A stretch of 64,000 nucleotides of DNA from an uncultured Lachnospiraceae bacterium (GCA_947626745.1 CANQTF010000001.1:1-64000); one strand, 5' to 3'. Shown: positions 29,269-38,803, counted from the first letter of the stretch. The notes: generated from the sequence alone by a model not told the origin. A program made the numbers and translations.

Positions 29269-30463
29269 ATTTGAGGAAGCGTACGAGGTAGTCAAGGAAG
29301 TCGCCTCGGAGACGAAACTGGTGTACAGCGATTATTTCAGTGTACAGACGAACAATAAAGTGTATCTGAAGCCGGAGAACATGCAGCTCACGGGCGCTTA
29401 TAAGCTGCGCGGCGCCTATTACAAGATCAGCACCCTGTCGGAGGAAGAGCGGGCAAAGGGGTTGATCACGGCGTCGGCGGGGAACCATGCGCAGGGCGTT
29501 GCCTATGCGGCGAAATGCTACGGGGTGAAGGCGGTGATCGTCATGCCTACGACCACGCCGCTCATCAAGGTGAACCGCACCAAGAGCTACGGCGCGGAAG
29601 TGATCCTGAACGGCGACGTGTACGACGAGGCGTGTGCGTATGCTTACAAGCTTGCGGAGGAGCATGGATACACGTTCGTACACCCTTTCGACGATCTGGA
29701 TGTGGCCACCGGGCAGGGCACGATCGCCATGGAGATCATCAAGGAGCTGCCGCTTGTGGATTATATCTTAGTTCCGATCGGCGGCGGCGGTCTTGCCACA
29801 GGCGTGTCCACACTGGCGAAGCTGCTCAATCCCAAGATCAAGGTGATCGGCGTTGAGCCGGCGGAAGCCAACTGTATGCAGGAGTCGATGCGCGCGGGCA
29901 AAGTGGTCACGCTGGACCATGTGAATACGATCGCGGACGGCACGGCGGTAAAGACGCCGGGAACCAAGATCTTCCCGTATCTGAGCCAAAATCTGGATGA
30001 CATCGTCACCGTGGAAGACGAAGAGCTGGTGGTCGCTTTCCTCGATATGGTCGAGAATCATAAAATGATCGTGGAAAATTCCGGACTGCTCACGGTGGCG
30101 GCGCTTAAGCACCTGAACGTGAAGAATAAAAAGATCGTGTCGATCCTGAGCGGCGGCAACATGGACGTGATCACGATGTCGTCGGTGGTGCAGCAGGGTC
30201 TTGTGCTGCGCGACAGGATATTTACGGTGTCGGTGCTCCTTCCGGACAAACCGGGCGAACTGACGAGGGTGTCCGGCATCATCGCACAGCAGAACGGCAA
30301 CGTTATCAAACTGGAGCACAACCAGTTCGTGTCCATTAACCGGAGCGCCGCGGTGGAGCTGCGCATCACGCTGGAGGCGTACGGCACGGAGCACAAGGAA
30401 CAGATCATCAAGGCGCTGCATGAGAACGGGTATCAGCCGAAGGTCGTGCGCGCGAGCATATAG
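29243..30463 (+). CDS. ilvA: Threonine ammonia-lyase (PLP-dependent, C-terminal ACT domain)
   Basis: PLP lysine region 'LTGAYKLRGAYYKI', 'SAGNHAQGVAYAA', 'GGGGLATGV', C-terminal ACT. 5' end overlaps ftsY by 26 nt. Confidence 0.9.
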   Translation: MMKELSLDKFEEAYEVVKEVASETKLVYSDYFSVQTNNKVYLKPENMQLTGAYKLRGAYYKISTLSEEERAKGLITASAGNHAQGVAYAAKCYGVKAVIVMPTTTPLIKVNRTKSYGAEVILNGDVYDEACAYAYKLAEEHGYTFVHPFDDLDVATGQGTIAMEIIKELPLVDYILVPIGGGGLATGVSTLAKLLNPKIKVIGVEPAEANCMQESMRAGKVVTLDHVNTIADGTAVKTPGTKIFPYLSQNLDDIVTVEDEELVVAFLDMVENHKMIVENSGLLTVAALKHLNVKNKKIVSILSGGNMDVITMSSVVQQGLVLRDRIFTVSVLLPDKPGELTRVSGIIAQQNGNVIKLEHNQFVSINRSAAVELRITLEAYGTEHKEQIIKALHENGYQPKVVRASI

Positions 30464-30504
30464 AATCAAAGGCGGTCTGTGAGGAGACAGGAGAGGACGC
30501 GGGT

Positions 30505-31803
30505 ATGGAAGGACAGTTGAAAAACGGTACGACGCTCACTTCCGAGGGCGGGAGCAGGTACAAGGTCAAAGCGCTTTTGGGCTCCGGCGGTCAGGGCGAA
30601 GTGTACGAGGTGGAATCGCGCGGCAGGATCTATGCGATGAAGTGGTACTATAAGAACAGTGCGACGCAGAACCAGAAAGAGATCTTGGATAATCTGCTCC
30701 AAAAGGGGCAGCCGGACGTGTCGTTTTTGTGGCCGCAGGACATGATCTTTCGCGCCTATGGGGAGCCGTTCGGCTATGTCATGCCGCTCAGGCCGAAAAA
30801 CTACAAGAGTATCGTGGACATGATGAAAAGAAGGGCCGAGCCTTCTTTTTACTGCCTGTGCCGGGCGGCTTACAACCTGACGAAGGGATATAACGCGCTG
30901 CACGCAAAGGGATACAGCTATCGCGACATCTCCTTCGGCAACGTGTTCTTTGACCCGGATACCGGAGACGTCCTGATCTGTGACAACGATAACGTATCGT
31001 ACAACGATGCGAAGAGCGGCGTCTACGGAACGCCCCGGTTTATGGCGCCGGAGATCGTCCTCGGCAAGGCAAGGCCGTCGCGCAACACGGACCTGTTTTC
31101 CCTGGCGGTGCTGCTGTTCTATATGTTTATGCTGAATCACCCGTTAGAGGGGAAAAGAGAGGCAAAGATCAAATGTATGGATATCCATGCCATGAATCAG
31201 TTATACGGCACGGATCCGCTGTTTATCTTTGACCCGGACAATAAGGACAACCGGCCGCTCGTCGGCTATCAGGACAATGCGCTCGTGTTCTGGGATCTGT
31301 ATCCCGGACAGCTCAGGGAGCTTTTTACCGCATCGTTCACGGTGGGGCTGAGAGAGCCGAACCGCAGGGTGACCGAGACGAAATGGCTGGAGACCTTCGC
31401 AAATATGATGTCGGGCATCATCACCTGTCCGCACTGCGGGGCGGAGGTGTTCTACGACAGCAAAAAAGAGGCGGACGGCGTGGCGCATACGTGCTGGAGC
31501 TGCCAGAAGCCGGTGGCTGTCCCCGTGAAGCTCGTTATCGGCAGGAGCACCGTGCTGCTTGCCGCGGGTACGAAGCTCTATAAGCACCATACGGACGGCG
31601 GTCATGACATGGAGACCGTGGTCGGCGAGGTGGTGCAGAATCCCAAGGCTCCCGACGTTTGGGGCATCAGGAATCTCTCGAAGGAAAATTGGACCTATAT
31701 TAAGGCGGACGGTACGCAGATCCCGATCGAGGAAGGCCGCTCCGCGACGATCGCAAGGAATGTAAAGATCGATTTCGGGCAGCTCAAAGGGGAATTTTGT
31801 TAA
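30505..31803 (+). CDS. Protein kinase-like protein with C-terminal zinc ribbon (TerY-P triad-type kinase)
   Basis: GSGGQGEVYEV glycine loop, AMKWYY, catalytic-loop variant YRDISFGN, DFG position reads DND; CPHC...CWSC Zn-ribbon; next to vWA and PP2C genes. Confidence 0.85.
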   Translation: MEGQLKNGTTLTSEGGSRYKVKALLGSGGQGEVYEVESRGRIYAMKWYYKNSATQNQKEILDNLLQKGQPDVSFLWPQDMIFRAYGEPFGYVMPLRPKNYKSIVDMMKRRAEPSFYCLCRAAYNLTKGYNALHAKGYSYRDISFGNVFFDPDTGDVLICDNDNVSYNDAKSGVYGTPRFMAPEIVLGKARPSRNTDLFSLAVLLFYMFMLNHPLEGKREAKIKCMDIHAMNQLYGTDPLFIFDPDNKDNRPLVGYQDNALVFWDLYPGQLRELFTASFTVGLREPNRRVTETKWLETFANMMSGIITCPHCGAEVFYDSKKEADGVAHTCWSCQKPVAVPVKLVIGRSTVLLAAGTKLYKHHTDGGHDMETVVGEVVQNPKAPDVWGIRNLSKENWTYIKADGTQIPIEEGRSATIARNVKIDFGQLKGEFC

Positions 31804-31813
31804 GGAGGCTTCG

Positions 31814-32971
31814 ATGGAAGACCACAGGATCTTGGCAAGGATCATAAAAGATTATCCGGACGTCCTCTCGGACCGAAGGAAACTGCAGGCGCTCCTCTCG
31901 GATTTTTTTCCGGAGAACAGGCTGAAGCGCAATATCCTGCTGATGGTCTATGACGACGGCATCGTCGGGCAGCTGTCGGAGCTGACGCGGCTTGACAGCC
32001 TCACGCTGCAGCGGTTCGTCAGATCCGTCGGACAGGGCTACGGCATACAGGCGCAGAACGCCGAGACGGCGATCCTCGCCTGGGCGGGCGCATTGGGAGT
32101 CGCGGCGGACACGGAGCAGGGCGTCCGGGAAACGGCCGCTTCCTGTGAGGAGGAGAGCGGCTGCGCCGCGAACGAGAACGCATACGAGTATGAGGATACG
32201 CCGAGGGGGATCAAGCTCCTGCGCTATATTGATTTCGACGATATGACCGTGAAGCTGCCGGACCGGATCGGCGGCAGGAAAGTGACGGAGGTCGGCAATC
32301 ATGCGTTCAAGGGCTGTGTCGGCATCGAGAAGATCATCGTGCCGGAAGGGATAGAGGTGCTTGGAAACGGCGTGTTCCTCAACTGCAAGGAACTGCGGGA
32401 AGTCGTTTTGCCGGGCACGTTGAAGCGCATCGGCACGGCGGACACGGACGGCTGCCCGAAGATACTGGGGACCATGACGAAGCTGGAGGGGGCCTTTGAA
32501 AATACGGCGCTGGAGAGCGTGACCGTGCCGGACAGCGTGAAGTATATCGGCGAGTATACCTTTTCCGGCTGCTTGCGGCTTCGCAGTGTCACACTGCCGG
32601 CCGGATTGCGGGAGATCAGGGACTACACCTTCTGCTGGTGCAGGAGTCTGCAGGAGATAACGTTCCCCGCGGAACTGGAAGCAATAGGCACGGAGGCGTT
32701 CGAGGGCTGCGAGTCGCTGGAGACGGTGATCCTGCCGGAAGGCGTCAGCAGTATCGCGCAGGGGGCCTTTGCAGGGTGTAAGGCTCTGCGGCGCATTTAT
32801 CTGCCGGATTCCGTCAGCGAGATCGGCGGCGGACGGGGCAGCGGCTTTATACAGACATTCGGACAGCCGGAGGACAGGCATCAGGACTTTACGATACTGT
32901 GCAACGCGGGCTCCTATGCGATGGGCTACGCGAGAAAACAACAGATCAGATGTGCCAGAGCACAATTATAA
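31814..32971 (+). CDS. Leucine-rich repeat (BspA/LRR_5-like) protein with uncharacterised helical N-terminal domain
   Basis: Repeated 'VTVPDSVKYIGEYTFSGC', 'VTLPAGLREIRDYTFCWC', 'ITFPAELEAIGTEAFEGC', 'VILPEGVSSIAQGAFAGC' units. Confidence 0.85.
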   Translation: MEDHRILARIIKDYPDVLSDRRKLQALLSDFFPENRLKRNILLMVYDDGIVGQLSELTRLDSLTLQRFVRSVGQGYGIQAQNAETAILAWAGALGVAADTEQGVRETAASCEEESGCAANENAYEYEDTPRGIKLLRYIDFDDMTVKLPDRIGGRKVTEVGNHAFKGCVGIEKIIVPEGIEVLGNGVFLNCKELREVVLPGTLKRIGTADTDGCPKILGTMTKLEGAFENTALESVTVPDSVKYIGEYTFSGCLRLRSVTLPAGLREIRDYTFCWCRSLQEITFPAELEAIGTEAFEGCESLETVILPEGVSSIAQGAFAGCKALRRIYLPDSVSEIGGGRGSGFIQTFGQPEDRHQDFTILCNAGSYAMGYARKQQIRCARAQL

Positions 32972-32982
32972 GGAGGGATACT

Positions 32983-33693
32983 ATGGCAACAATGAAGAGA
33001 CCGGGAGGAGAACTGGCGAGCAGACCGCTGCATTTCTTTTGGATCGTGGATTGCTCCGGTTCCATGCGCGGAGAAAAGATCGGCACGGTAAACCATGCGA
33101 TCCAGTCCACGATACCCGAGATGGTCGCGGCGGCCGAGAACAATCCCAATGCGCAGCTCATGATCCGGACACTGAAATTTTCCACAGGGGCTTCATGGGT
33201 CACGAGCAGCCCGGTGAATGTGGAGGACTTTGCGTGGGACGATCTGGAGGCGGACGGCGTGACGGATCTTGGCAAGGCGTTTGAGCTTCTGGCGGCGCAG
33301 CTCACGATACCGCCCATGTCGGACAGGGCCCTGCCTCCGGTGCTGGTGCTGCTCTCGGACGGACAGCCCACGGACGATTACAAGAAAGCCCTGGCGGAGC
33401 TTAAGAAGCTGCCGTGGGGTAAGAAAGCCGTCAAGATCGCCATTTCCATAGGACAGGATGCGGACGATGCGGTCTTGGAGGAGTTCACGGGCAACAAGGA
33501 GCTGGTGCTGCAGGCGAACAATGCCGCCGCGCTCACTAAGATGATCAAGTGGGCGTCTACCGCCGCATCGCTGGTATCCGCACCGGCAAGCGTCGCGGCG
33601 GATACGCAGGACGGCGCCGGCAGTCCGGTTATCGTCGAGATGGGAGGCAGACTTCCCGATCTGGACGATATTCAGGATGGCGACGTCTGGTAA
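32983..33693 (+). CDS. von Willebrand factor A domain protein (TerY-like)
   Basis: MIDAS motif DCSGSM (FFWIVDCSGSMRGEKI), TDLGKA, LLSDGQPTDD; start ATG 32983 after AGGAGG. Confidence 0.9.
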   Translation: MATMKRPGGELASRPLHFFWIVDCSGSMRGEKIGTVNHAIQSTIPEMVAAAENNPNAQLMIRTLKFSTGASWVTSSPVNVEDFAWDDLEADGVTDLGKAFELLAAQLTIPPMSDRALPPVLVLLSDGQPTDDYKKALAELKKLPWGKKAVKIAISIGQDADDAVLEEFTGNKELVLQANNAAALTKMIKWASTAASLVSAPASVAADTQDGAGSPVIVEMGGRLPDLDDIQDGDVW

Positions 33694-33707
33694 AAGGAGT
33701 GTTGCAT

Positions 33708-34526
33708 ATGACGCGAAGCGTATTCGGCGAGTCTGTGCAGGGAGCGGCCCATATCAGGAGCGGCAAGGAGTGTCAGGACAGCCTGAAAAAGGTCGAGCGG
33801 GGCGAAGATGCGCTCATTTTGGCGGTCGCCGACGGACACGGGAGCGACGCCTGTCCGTACAGCAGGACCGGAGCGGACACGGCCGTGAACGTGTTCTGCA
33901 GGATCATGGAGGACTATCTGGATACCTATGCCGCATATCCGGAGACGCTTCTGACCTTTTTGAAGCGCGAGGGCGACACCAAGGTGGCACAGGCGATAGA
34001 AGCGGAGTGGAAGCGGCGGATACTGCGGACCCATGCCGTCAAGAAGCGCGGCTGGGCGCTTGACGCGGACGGCAATAAGGACAAGGACGCCGTGTACAGG
34101 CTGTACGGGAGTACGCTGGTCGGGCTGGTGATGACGAAGGAGTTCCTCTTTGCCTTCCAGCTTGGCGACGGCGACATCATGGAGGTGTCCAAAAAAGGGG
34201 TGCAGAGCGTGATCGAGGCGGATAAGATCCTCGGAACGGAGACACATTCGCTCAGCAGACCGGAGGCATGGCGCAAGGCGATCACATACACCGCGAAGCG
34301 GGCTGCGGATCAAAAACTGCCTGTGCTGTATATGCTCTCCACCGACGGCATGGCGAACAGCTATAAGAATGAGGCGGAGTTTCAAAAGACCTGCGCCGAT
34401 TATTACGCGCTGCTGCAGAAGCACGGCGTGAAAGCGGTGGCGGACAGTCTCCGGGGCTGGCTTGCCGAGACGAGCGAGCTCGGCTGCGGTGACGACATCA
34501 CGGCGCTCTTTGCCTATTACGCCTGA
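33708..34526 (+). CDS. PP2C-family Ser/Thr protein phosphatase
   Basis: 'AVADGHGSDA', 'QLGDGDI', 'STDGMANSY', 'GCGDDITALF' motifs. Confidence 0.88.
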   Translation: MTRSVFGESVQGAAHIRSGKECQDSLKKVERGEDALILAVADGHGSDACPYSRTGADTAVNVFCRIMEDYLDTYAAYPETLLTFLKREGDTKVAQAIEAEWKRRILRTHAVKKRGWALDADGNKDKDAVYRLYGSTLVGLVMTKEFLFAFQLGDGDIMEVSKKGVQSVIEADKILGTETHSLSRPEAWRKAITYTAKRAADQKLPVLYMLSTDGMANSYKNEAEFQKTCADYYALLQKHGVKAVADSLRGWLAETSELGCGDDITALFAYYA

Positions 34527-34637
34527 CGGACGGATCGGATATACATATCGTGACATGAATTGTGCAAAACGGGATATGCTAATGGTGACTGCGCCGCATA
34601 TGCGGGGCGGATATCCGTTGCAGGGAGCGTGTGCGAT

Positions 34638-35531
34638 ATGTATAGGGCCAAAAAGAAAAAAGAGAAGAAGCGTACAGGCAAGATAAGGGAACTGAAGAAA
34701 TATATTGTTATAACGGCTGCCGCGTTCGTCTATGCGGCCGGCATCAGCCTTTTTATCGACCCGAACCGCATCGCGCCCGGCGGTGTGACCGGCATCTCGA
34801 TCATTCTGAGCAGGGTGGTGCCGATGAACACCGGCACATTGATCCTGCTTTTCAACATACCGATCTTTGTTTTTGCCGTGTGGAAATTTGGGTTTCGGCT
34901 GGCGGTCTCGACGATCTATGCCACGGCGCTGATATCGGTATTCACGAATCTGCTGGCGGTCTTTCCGGCTGCGACGGGCGACAGGATGCTGGCGGCCATA
35001 GCCGGCGGGATCCTGTCGGCAGTGTCGATCGGCGTGATCTTCCGCGCCGGGGCCACCACGGGCGGCATGGACATTATCGTCAAAGCCCTGCGGCTGCGGC
35101 TGCCGCATCTGAAAACGGGCAACCTTTTTTTCGCTGCGGACGCCGTGGTCGTGACGGTCTCCGGCATTGTTTTTCGGGATATCGACGCGGCGCTGTACGC
35201 GGCTGTCACCGCCACCTGCACCTCCTTTGTGCTCGACATCGTCCTCTATGGCCGGGACGAGGCCAAGCTGCTGTACATCATCAGCGCAAGGCCCGCGGAG
35301 ATCACGGCGCGTATCCTGAAGGAGCTGGATATCGGGCTGACGATGATAGAGGGCCGCGGCGCGTACAGCGGCGACAGAAAGCAGGTGCTGATGTGCGCCA
35401 TGAAGAAGACGGTATTTCCGCGCGTGGAACGCATCGTGCGGGAGGAGGACGCCGACTCCTTCATGATCGTGACGAGCGCCTCGGAGATCTTCGGAGAGGG
35501 ATACAAGAGTTACTTCAGCGAACGGATATAG
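34638..35531 (+). CDS. YitT family membrane protein (with DUF2179-like C-terminus)
   Basis: 'ISLFIDPNRIAPGGVTGISIILS', 'FRAGATTGGMDIIVKAL'; start ATG 34638. Confidence 0.88.
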   Translation: MYRAKKKKEKKRTGKIRELKKYIVITAAAFVYAAGISLFIDPNRIAPGGVTGISIILSRVVPMNTGTLILLFNIPIFVFAVWKFGFRLAVSTIYATALISVFTNLLAVFPAATGDRMLAAIAGGILSAVSIGVIFRAGATTGGMDIIVKALRLRLPHLKTGNLFFAADAVVVTVSGIVFRDIDAALYAAVTATCTSFVLDIVLYGRDEAKLLYIISARPAEITARILKELDIGLTMIEGRGAYSGDRKQVLMCAMKKTVFPRVERIVREEDADSFMIVTSASEIFGEGYKSYFSERI

Positions 35532-35574
35532 AAAACAAAAGAATGGCCCAGACAGATCAATATGGAGAGAGAGT

Positions 35575-36696
35575 ATGCAGGAGCACGATTTGCAGAGCAG
35601 AAGACGTAAGAAAAAACGAAAAAGGAATGAGAACGGCATACTGATGGGCTCGATCGTTCTGTGCGTCGTCACGCTGCTTGCGATCACGGTCAGCCTGATA
35701 GCGGTATTCAGATACCGGGCGCTGCAGATGAAAAATGCGGTCGTCATGAGTGAGCTGGAGGATATCCGCACGGATAAGACGGTCATGTACACGCAGGAGG
35801 AAGTAGATGCCATGCTCGACCAGGCGGCAGCGGAGACCGCGCAGAGTACGGCCGAGGAAGTCAGGCAGGAATTGCTGGACCGGATGAAGGAGCTTATGTT
35901 GTCCGGTGAGGGCGCCGTAGAGATGCTGCGGTATTTCTTTCCGGACGAGATCGTCCTTGCGGACGCGGGAGAGTACTATTTCTTCCCGATATCGGACGAA
36001 CTGACGCACAATACATATGATCCCGAACGGTTTGCGCTGAACGAGGATCAGGAGATGACTTATTATGAGGAGGGCGAAGCGGTCTCCCACAAAGGCATCG
36101 ATGTGTCAAAGTATCAGGGCAGCATAGACTGGGAAAAGGTCGCGCAGGACGGTGTGGAGTACGCATTTATCAGGCTCGGTATCAGAGGCTACACGGAAGG
36201 CGCGATACAGGAAGACGAGTATTTTGAAGACAATATCAAGGGCGCAAGCCACAATGGCATCGACGTGGGCGTGTACTTCTTCACACAGGCCATCAGCGTG
36301 GAAGAAGCGGAGGAGGAGGCGCAGTACGTTCTGGATGCGATAGCGCCGTACAATGTGAGATATCCCGTGGTCATCGACGTGGAGGCGGTCGCCAACAGGC
36401 GCGCCAGAACGAGGGAACTGACGAAAGAAGAGAGGACGCGATACTGTATCGCTTTCTGTGAGAAGATCAAAGCTGCGGGTTACACGCCGATGATCTATGG
36501 CAATCTTAAGACTTTTATGCTGATGCTCGATCTGGAAGAGCTGGAGGATTACGACAAGTGGTTCGCCCACTACGACGACCGCTTTTACTATCCTTATGCG
36601 TTCCGCATATGGCAGTATACCGACCAGGGAACGGTGGACGGTATCGGCACAGGGGTGGATCTGAATATCAGCTTTGAGGATATGGCCGATGAGTGA
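35575..36696 (+). CDS. Membrane-anchored GH25 lysozyme
   Basis: 'GIDVSKYQGSIDWEKV', 'VGVYFFTQA', 'YPVVIDVEAV', 'IWQYTDQGTVDGI'; N-terminal TM. Confidence 0.93.
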   Translation: MQEHDLQSRRRKKKRKRNENGILMGSIVLCVVTLLAITVSLIAVFRYRALQMKNAVVMSELEDIRTDKTVMYTQEEVDAMLDQAAAETAQSTAEEVRQELLDRMKELMLSGEGAVEMLRYFFPDEIVLADAGEYYFFPISDELTHNTYDPERFALNEDQEMTYYEEGEAVSHKGIDVSKYQGSIDWEKVAQDGVEYAFIRLGIRGYTEGAIQEDEYFEDNIKGASHNGIDVGVYFFTQAISVEEAEEEAQYVLDAIAPYNVRYPVVIDVEAVANRRARTRELTKEERTRYCIAFCEKIKAAGYTPMIYGNLKTFMLMLDLEELEDYDKWFAHYDDRFYYPYAFRIWQYTDQGTVDGIGTGVDLNISFEDMADE

Positions 36697-37603
36697 CGGA
36701 GCAGAGAAGGACAGCCGCGCTGCCGGCGGCAGGACAGCCGCCCTGTCCGATGACGGGACGGCGGCGTTTGAGCACTATGAGAAAACGGGGTATCTCGACG
36801 AGCCGTTCAGGATCTTCCACCTGCGGGAGTGTACGGACCGCGAGTTCGTTTTTCATTACCACGAGTTCTACAAGATCATATATCTGGTGGACGGCAAGGT
36901 GGATTATAAGGTCGAAGGCAAGACGTACCATTTGAAGCCGCATGACTTCGTGCTGGTGGGCGCCAATGTCATTCACAAGCCGGAGATCGATGCGGCGACG
37001 CCTTATGAGCGCTACATCGTCTATCTGTCGGAGGCGTTTGTCGCGGAAAAGAGCGAGCGCGGCGAGAGTCTGCGGTTCTGCTTTGAGGAAGCGGGGCGGC
37101 TGCAGAACCGCGTCGTCCATTTCGCGCCGGAGAGCTACGGACCGCTTGTGGGCTGCCTGATGCGCATGGAGCAGATCGAGGGGCAGAAGGCGTCGTATAT
37201 GGGCGATCTGCTCTTAAAAAGCGCTTTTCTGGAGTTCATGGCGCTGTTTAACAGAAGCATTGTCGAGCAGCCGCAGTCGTTCATCACCACGGCGGCGTAC
37301 AACGAGAAGGTGATCAACGTGATCGCCTATATCCGGGAGCACCTGTCGGAGGAGATCAGCGCGGATATTCTGGCGAAGCAGTGCTATGTCAGCAAATATC
37401 ACCTGATGCGGCAATTCAAGGAGGCCACGGGCTACTCGATCCACCAGTACATCAATGAAAAAAGGATCCAGGCGGCGAGACAGATGATCCTCGCGGGCAT
37501 GCCTGCGTCGAGAGCGTGCTATGAGTGCGGTTTTCGGGATTATTCCACCTTTGCGCGGCGGTTTAAGGCGATCGTGGGAAGAGCGCCGTCGAAATTGGAG
37601 TAG
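36689..37603 (+). CDS. AraC family transcriptional regulator with N-terminal cupin
   Basis: N-terminal cupin pattern; C-terminal double HTH 'ISADILAKQCYVSKYHLMRQFKEATGYSIHQYINEKRI'. Confidence 0.93.
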   Translation: MSDGAEKDSRAAGGRTAALSDDGTAAFEHYEKTGYLDEPFRIFHLRECTDREFVFHYHEFYKIIYLVDGKVDYKVEGKTYHLKPHDFVLVGANVIHKPEIDAATPYERYIVYLSEAFVAEKSERGESLRFCFEEAGRLQNRVVHFAPESYGPLVGCLMRMEQIEGQKASYMGDLLLKSAFLEFMALFNRSIVEQPQSFITTAAYNEKVINVIAYIREHLSEEISADILAKQCYVSKYHLMRQFKEATGYSIHQYINEKRIQAARQMILAGMPASRACYECGFRDYSTFARRFKAIVGRAPSKLE

Positions 37604-37684
37604 CGCCGGTATTTTTGTCTTTTATATCTTTACTTTCTATGATATAATAACGAGGAAAGATTTTTTAAGAAAGGCGGGGTTACG

Positions 37685-38356
37685 ATGAAATACGAATTTG
37701 AGGGTACGGTGGAATTCAGGGAGAATGAGAACACGATCGCCGTGCCGTTCAATGTCTGGGAAGTATGCGAGAAGGTCGGGGACGCACCGGTCAGGGTATG
37801 TTTTGACGATGTCTGTTTTATCTGCGATCTGGTGCCGAAGGGACAGGGATATTATGATATCCCGATCAGTCAGGAGACGTTATCCAAGGTGGAGCTGGGG
37901 AAGAAATATACGATCTCCATTGAGATCGTCGGTAATGTGACGGCGCTGAGCGGGAACAGCCCATACAGCACACAGAACCCTATCCGCAGGATCGACGGCA
38001 TCGATCTTGTCACACAGCCCTGGGACGGCCTGTGCGGACAGTCCTGTATCGCGATGATCGCGGGCACTACGTTGGATGAAGCCTGTGACATCATGAAGTG
38101 CCGCGAGTGGCAGGCGAACATGAGCAAGATGATCGCCACGTTAGAGTATCTTGGGATCCGTCATGCGGACAAGATCGTGTACACATTGGGCAAGACCGTG
38201 GAGCTGCCGAAGTGCTGTATCATCATGGAGAAGATGGGAAGGTACAGCCACTATCTCGTGGGATACGAGGGGCAGTACTATGACCCGAATCTGGGCGTGC
38301 TCAAGGAGTTCGACCATGAGAAGATGGTCGGTTATCTGGAGGTCGTGACAGAGTAA
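37685..38356 (+). CDS. DUF1905-like domain fused to a papain/C39-like cysteine peptidase-like domain
   Basis: N-terminal 'YEFEGTVEFRENENTIAVPFNVWEVCEKVG' DUF1905-like; C-terminal 'QPWDGLCGQSCIAMIAGTTLDEA...YSHYLVGYEGQYYDPNLG' C39-like. Confidence 0.6.
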   Translation: MKYEFEGTVEFRENENTIAVPFNVWEVCEKVGDAPVRVCFDDVCFICDLVPKGQGYYDIPISQETLSKVELGKKYTISIEIVGNVTALSGNSPYSTQNPIRRIDGIDLVTQPWDGLCGQSCIAMIAGTTLDEACDIMKCREWQANMSKMIATLEYLGIRHADKIVYTLGKTVELPKCCIIMEKMGRYSHYLVGYEGQYYDPNLGVLKEFDHEKMVGYLEVVTE

Positions 38357-38388
38357 GGGAGCAAGTCTGCATACATCATATAGCGATG

Positions 38389-38424
38389 AAAAAGGTCACT
38401 GCGTGCGGCAGCGGCCTTTTTTTT
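38389..38424. terminator. Bidirectional terminator hairpin between convergent genes
   Basis: AAAAAGG-tca-CTGC-gtgcg-GCAG-cgg-CCTTTTTTTT. Confidence 0.8.
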
Positions 38425-38680
38425 GTCCCACATTGCTGCGGTCCGGTTTTCCGGCGCTGTCTTTGGCGGGGCCGTAAGGTCTTTTCTCGTCTGTCAGTCC
38501 CAACAGATAATCCACGCTGGTATCGTGCAGCGCTGCCAGTTTGATCAGGATACCCGTAGGGATATCGTTTTCACCGGTCTCGTATTTGGAGTAGCCTGTT
38601 TGTGACATGCCGATCAGCTTGGACAGCTCTGTCTGTGACATATCTTTGTCTTCTCGCAGATTTCTAATGCGCGGATACAT
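38396..38680 (-). CDS. XRE-family HTH transcriptional regulator
   Basis: 'MSQTELSKLIGMSQTGYSKYETGENDIPTGILIKLAALHDTSVDYLLG'. Confidence 0.93.
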   Translation of the reverse strand: MYPRIRNLREDKDMSQTELSKLIGMSQTGYSKYETGENDIPTGILIKLAALHDTSVDYLLGLTDEKRPYGPAKDSAGKPDRSNVGQKKGRCRTQ

Positions 38681-38716
38681 ATCGTCACCTCAAAATCAAC
38701 CTTAATGTCAGTATAG

Positions 38717-38763
38717 CTAACCTGTTTTAGATTATTGACATTTAACCTGAAACAGGTTAGAAT
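38717..38763 (+). promoter_or_regulatory. Sigma-70 promoter overlapped by tandem palindromic operators
   Basis: TTGACA (38735-38740)-17-TAGAAT (38758-38763). 17-bp perfect palindrome TAACCTGAAACAGGTTA (38743-38759) and imperfect copy TAACCTGTTTTAGATTA (38718-38734). Confidence 0.8.
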
Positions 38764-38803
38764 AGAAATCGTTAGTGCAGAAAAAAGACGATGCGATACG
38801 AAC

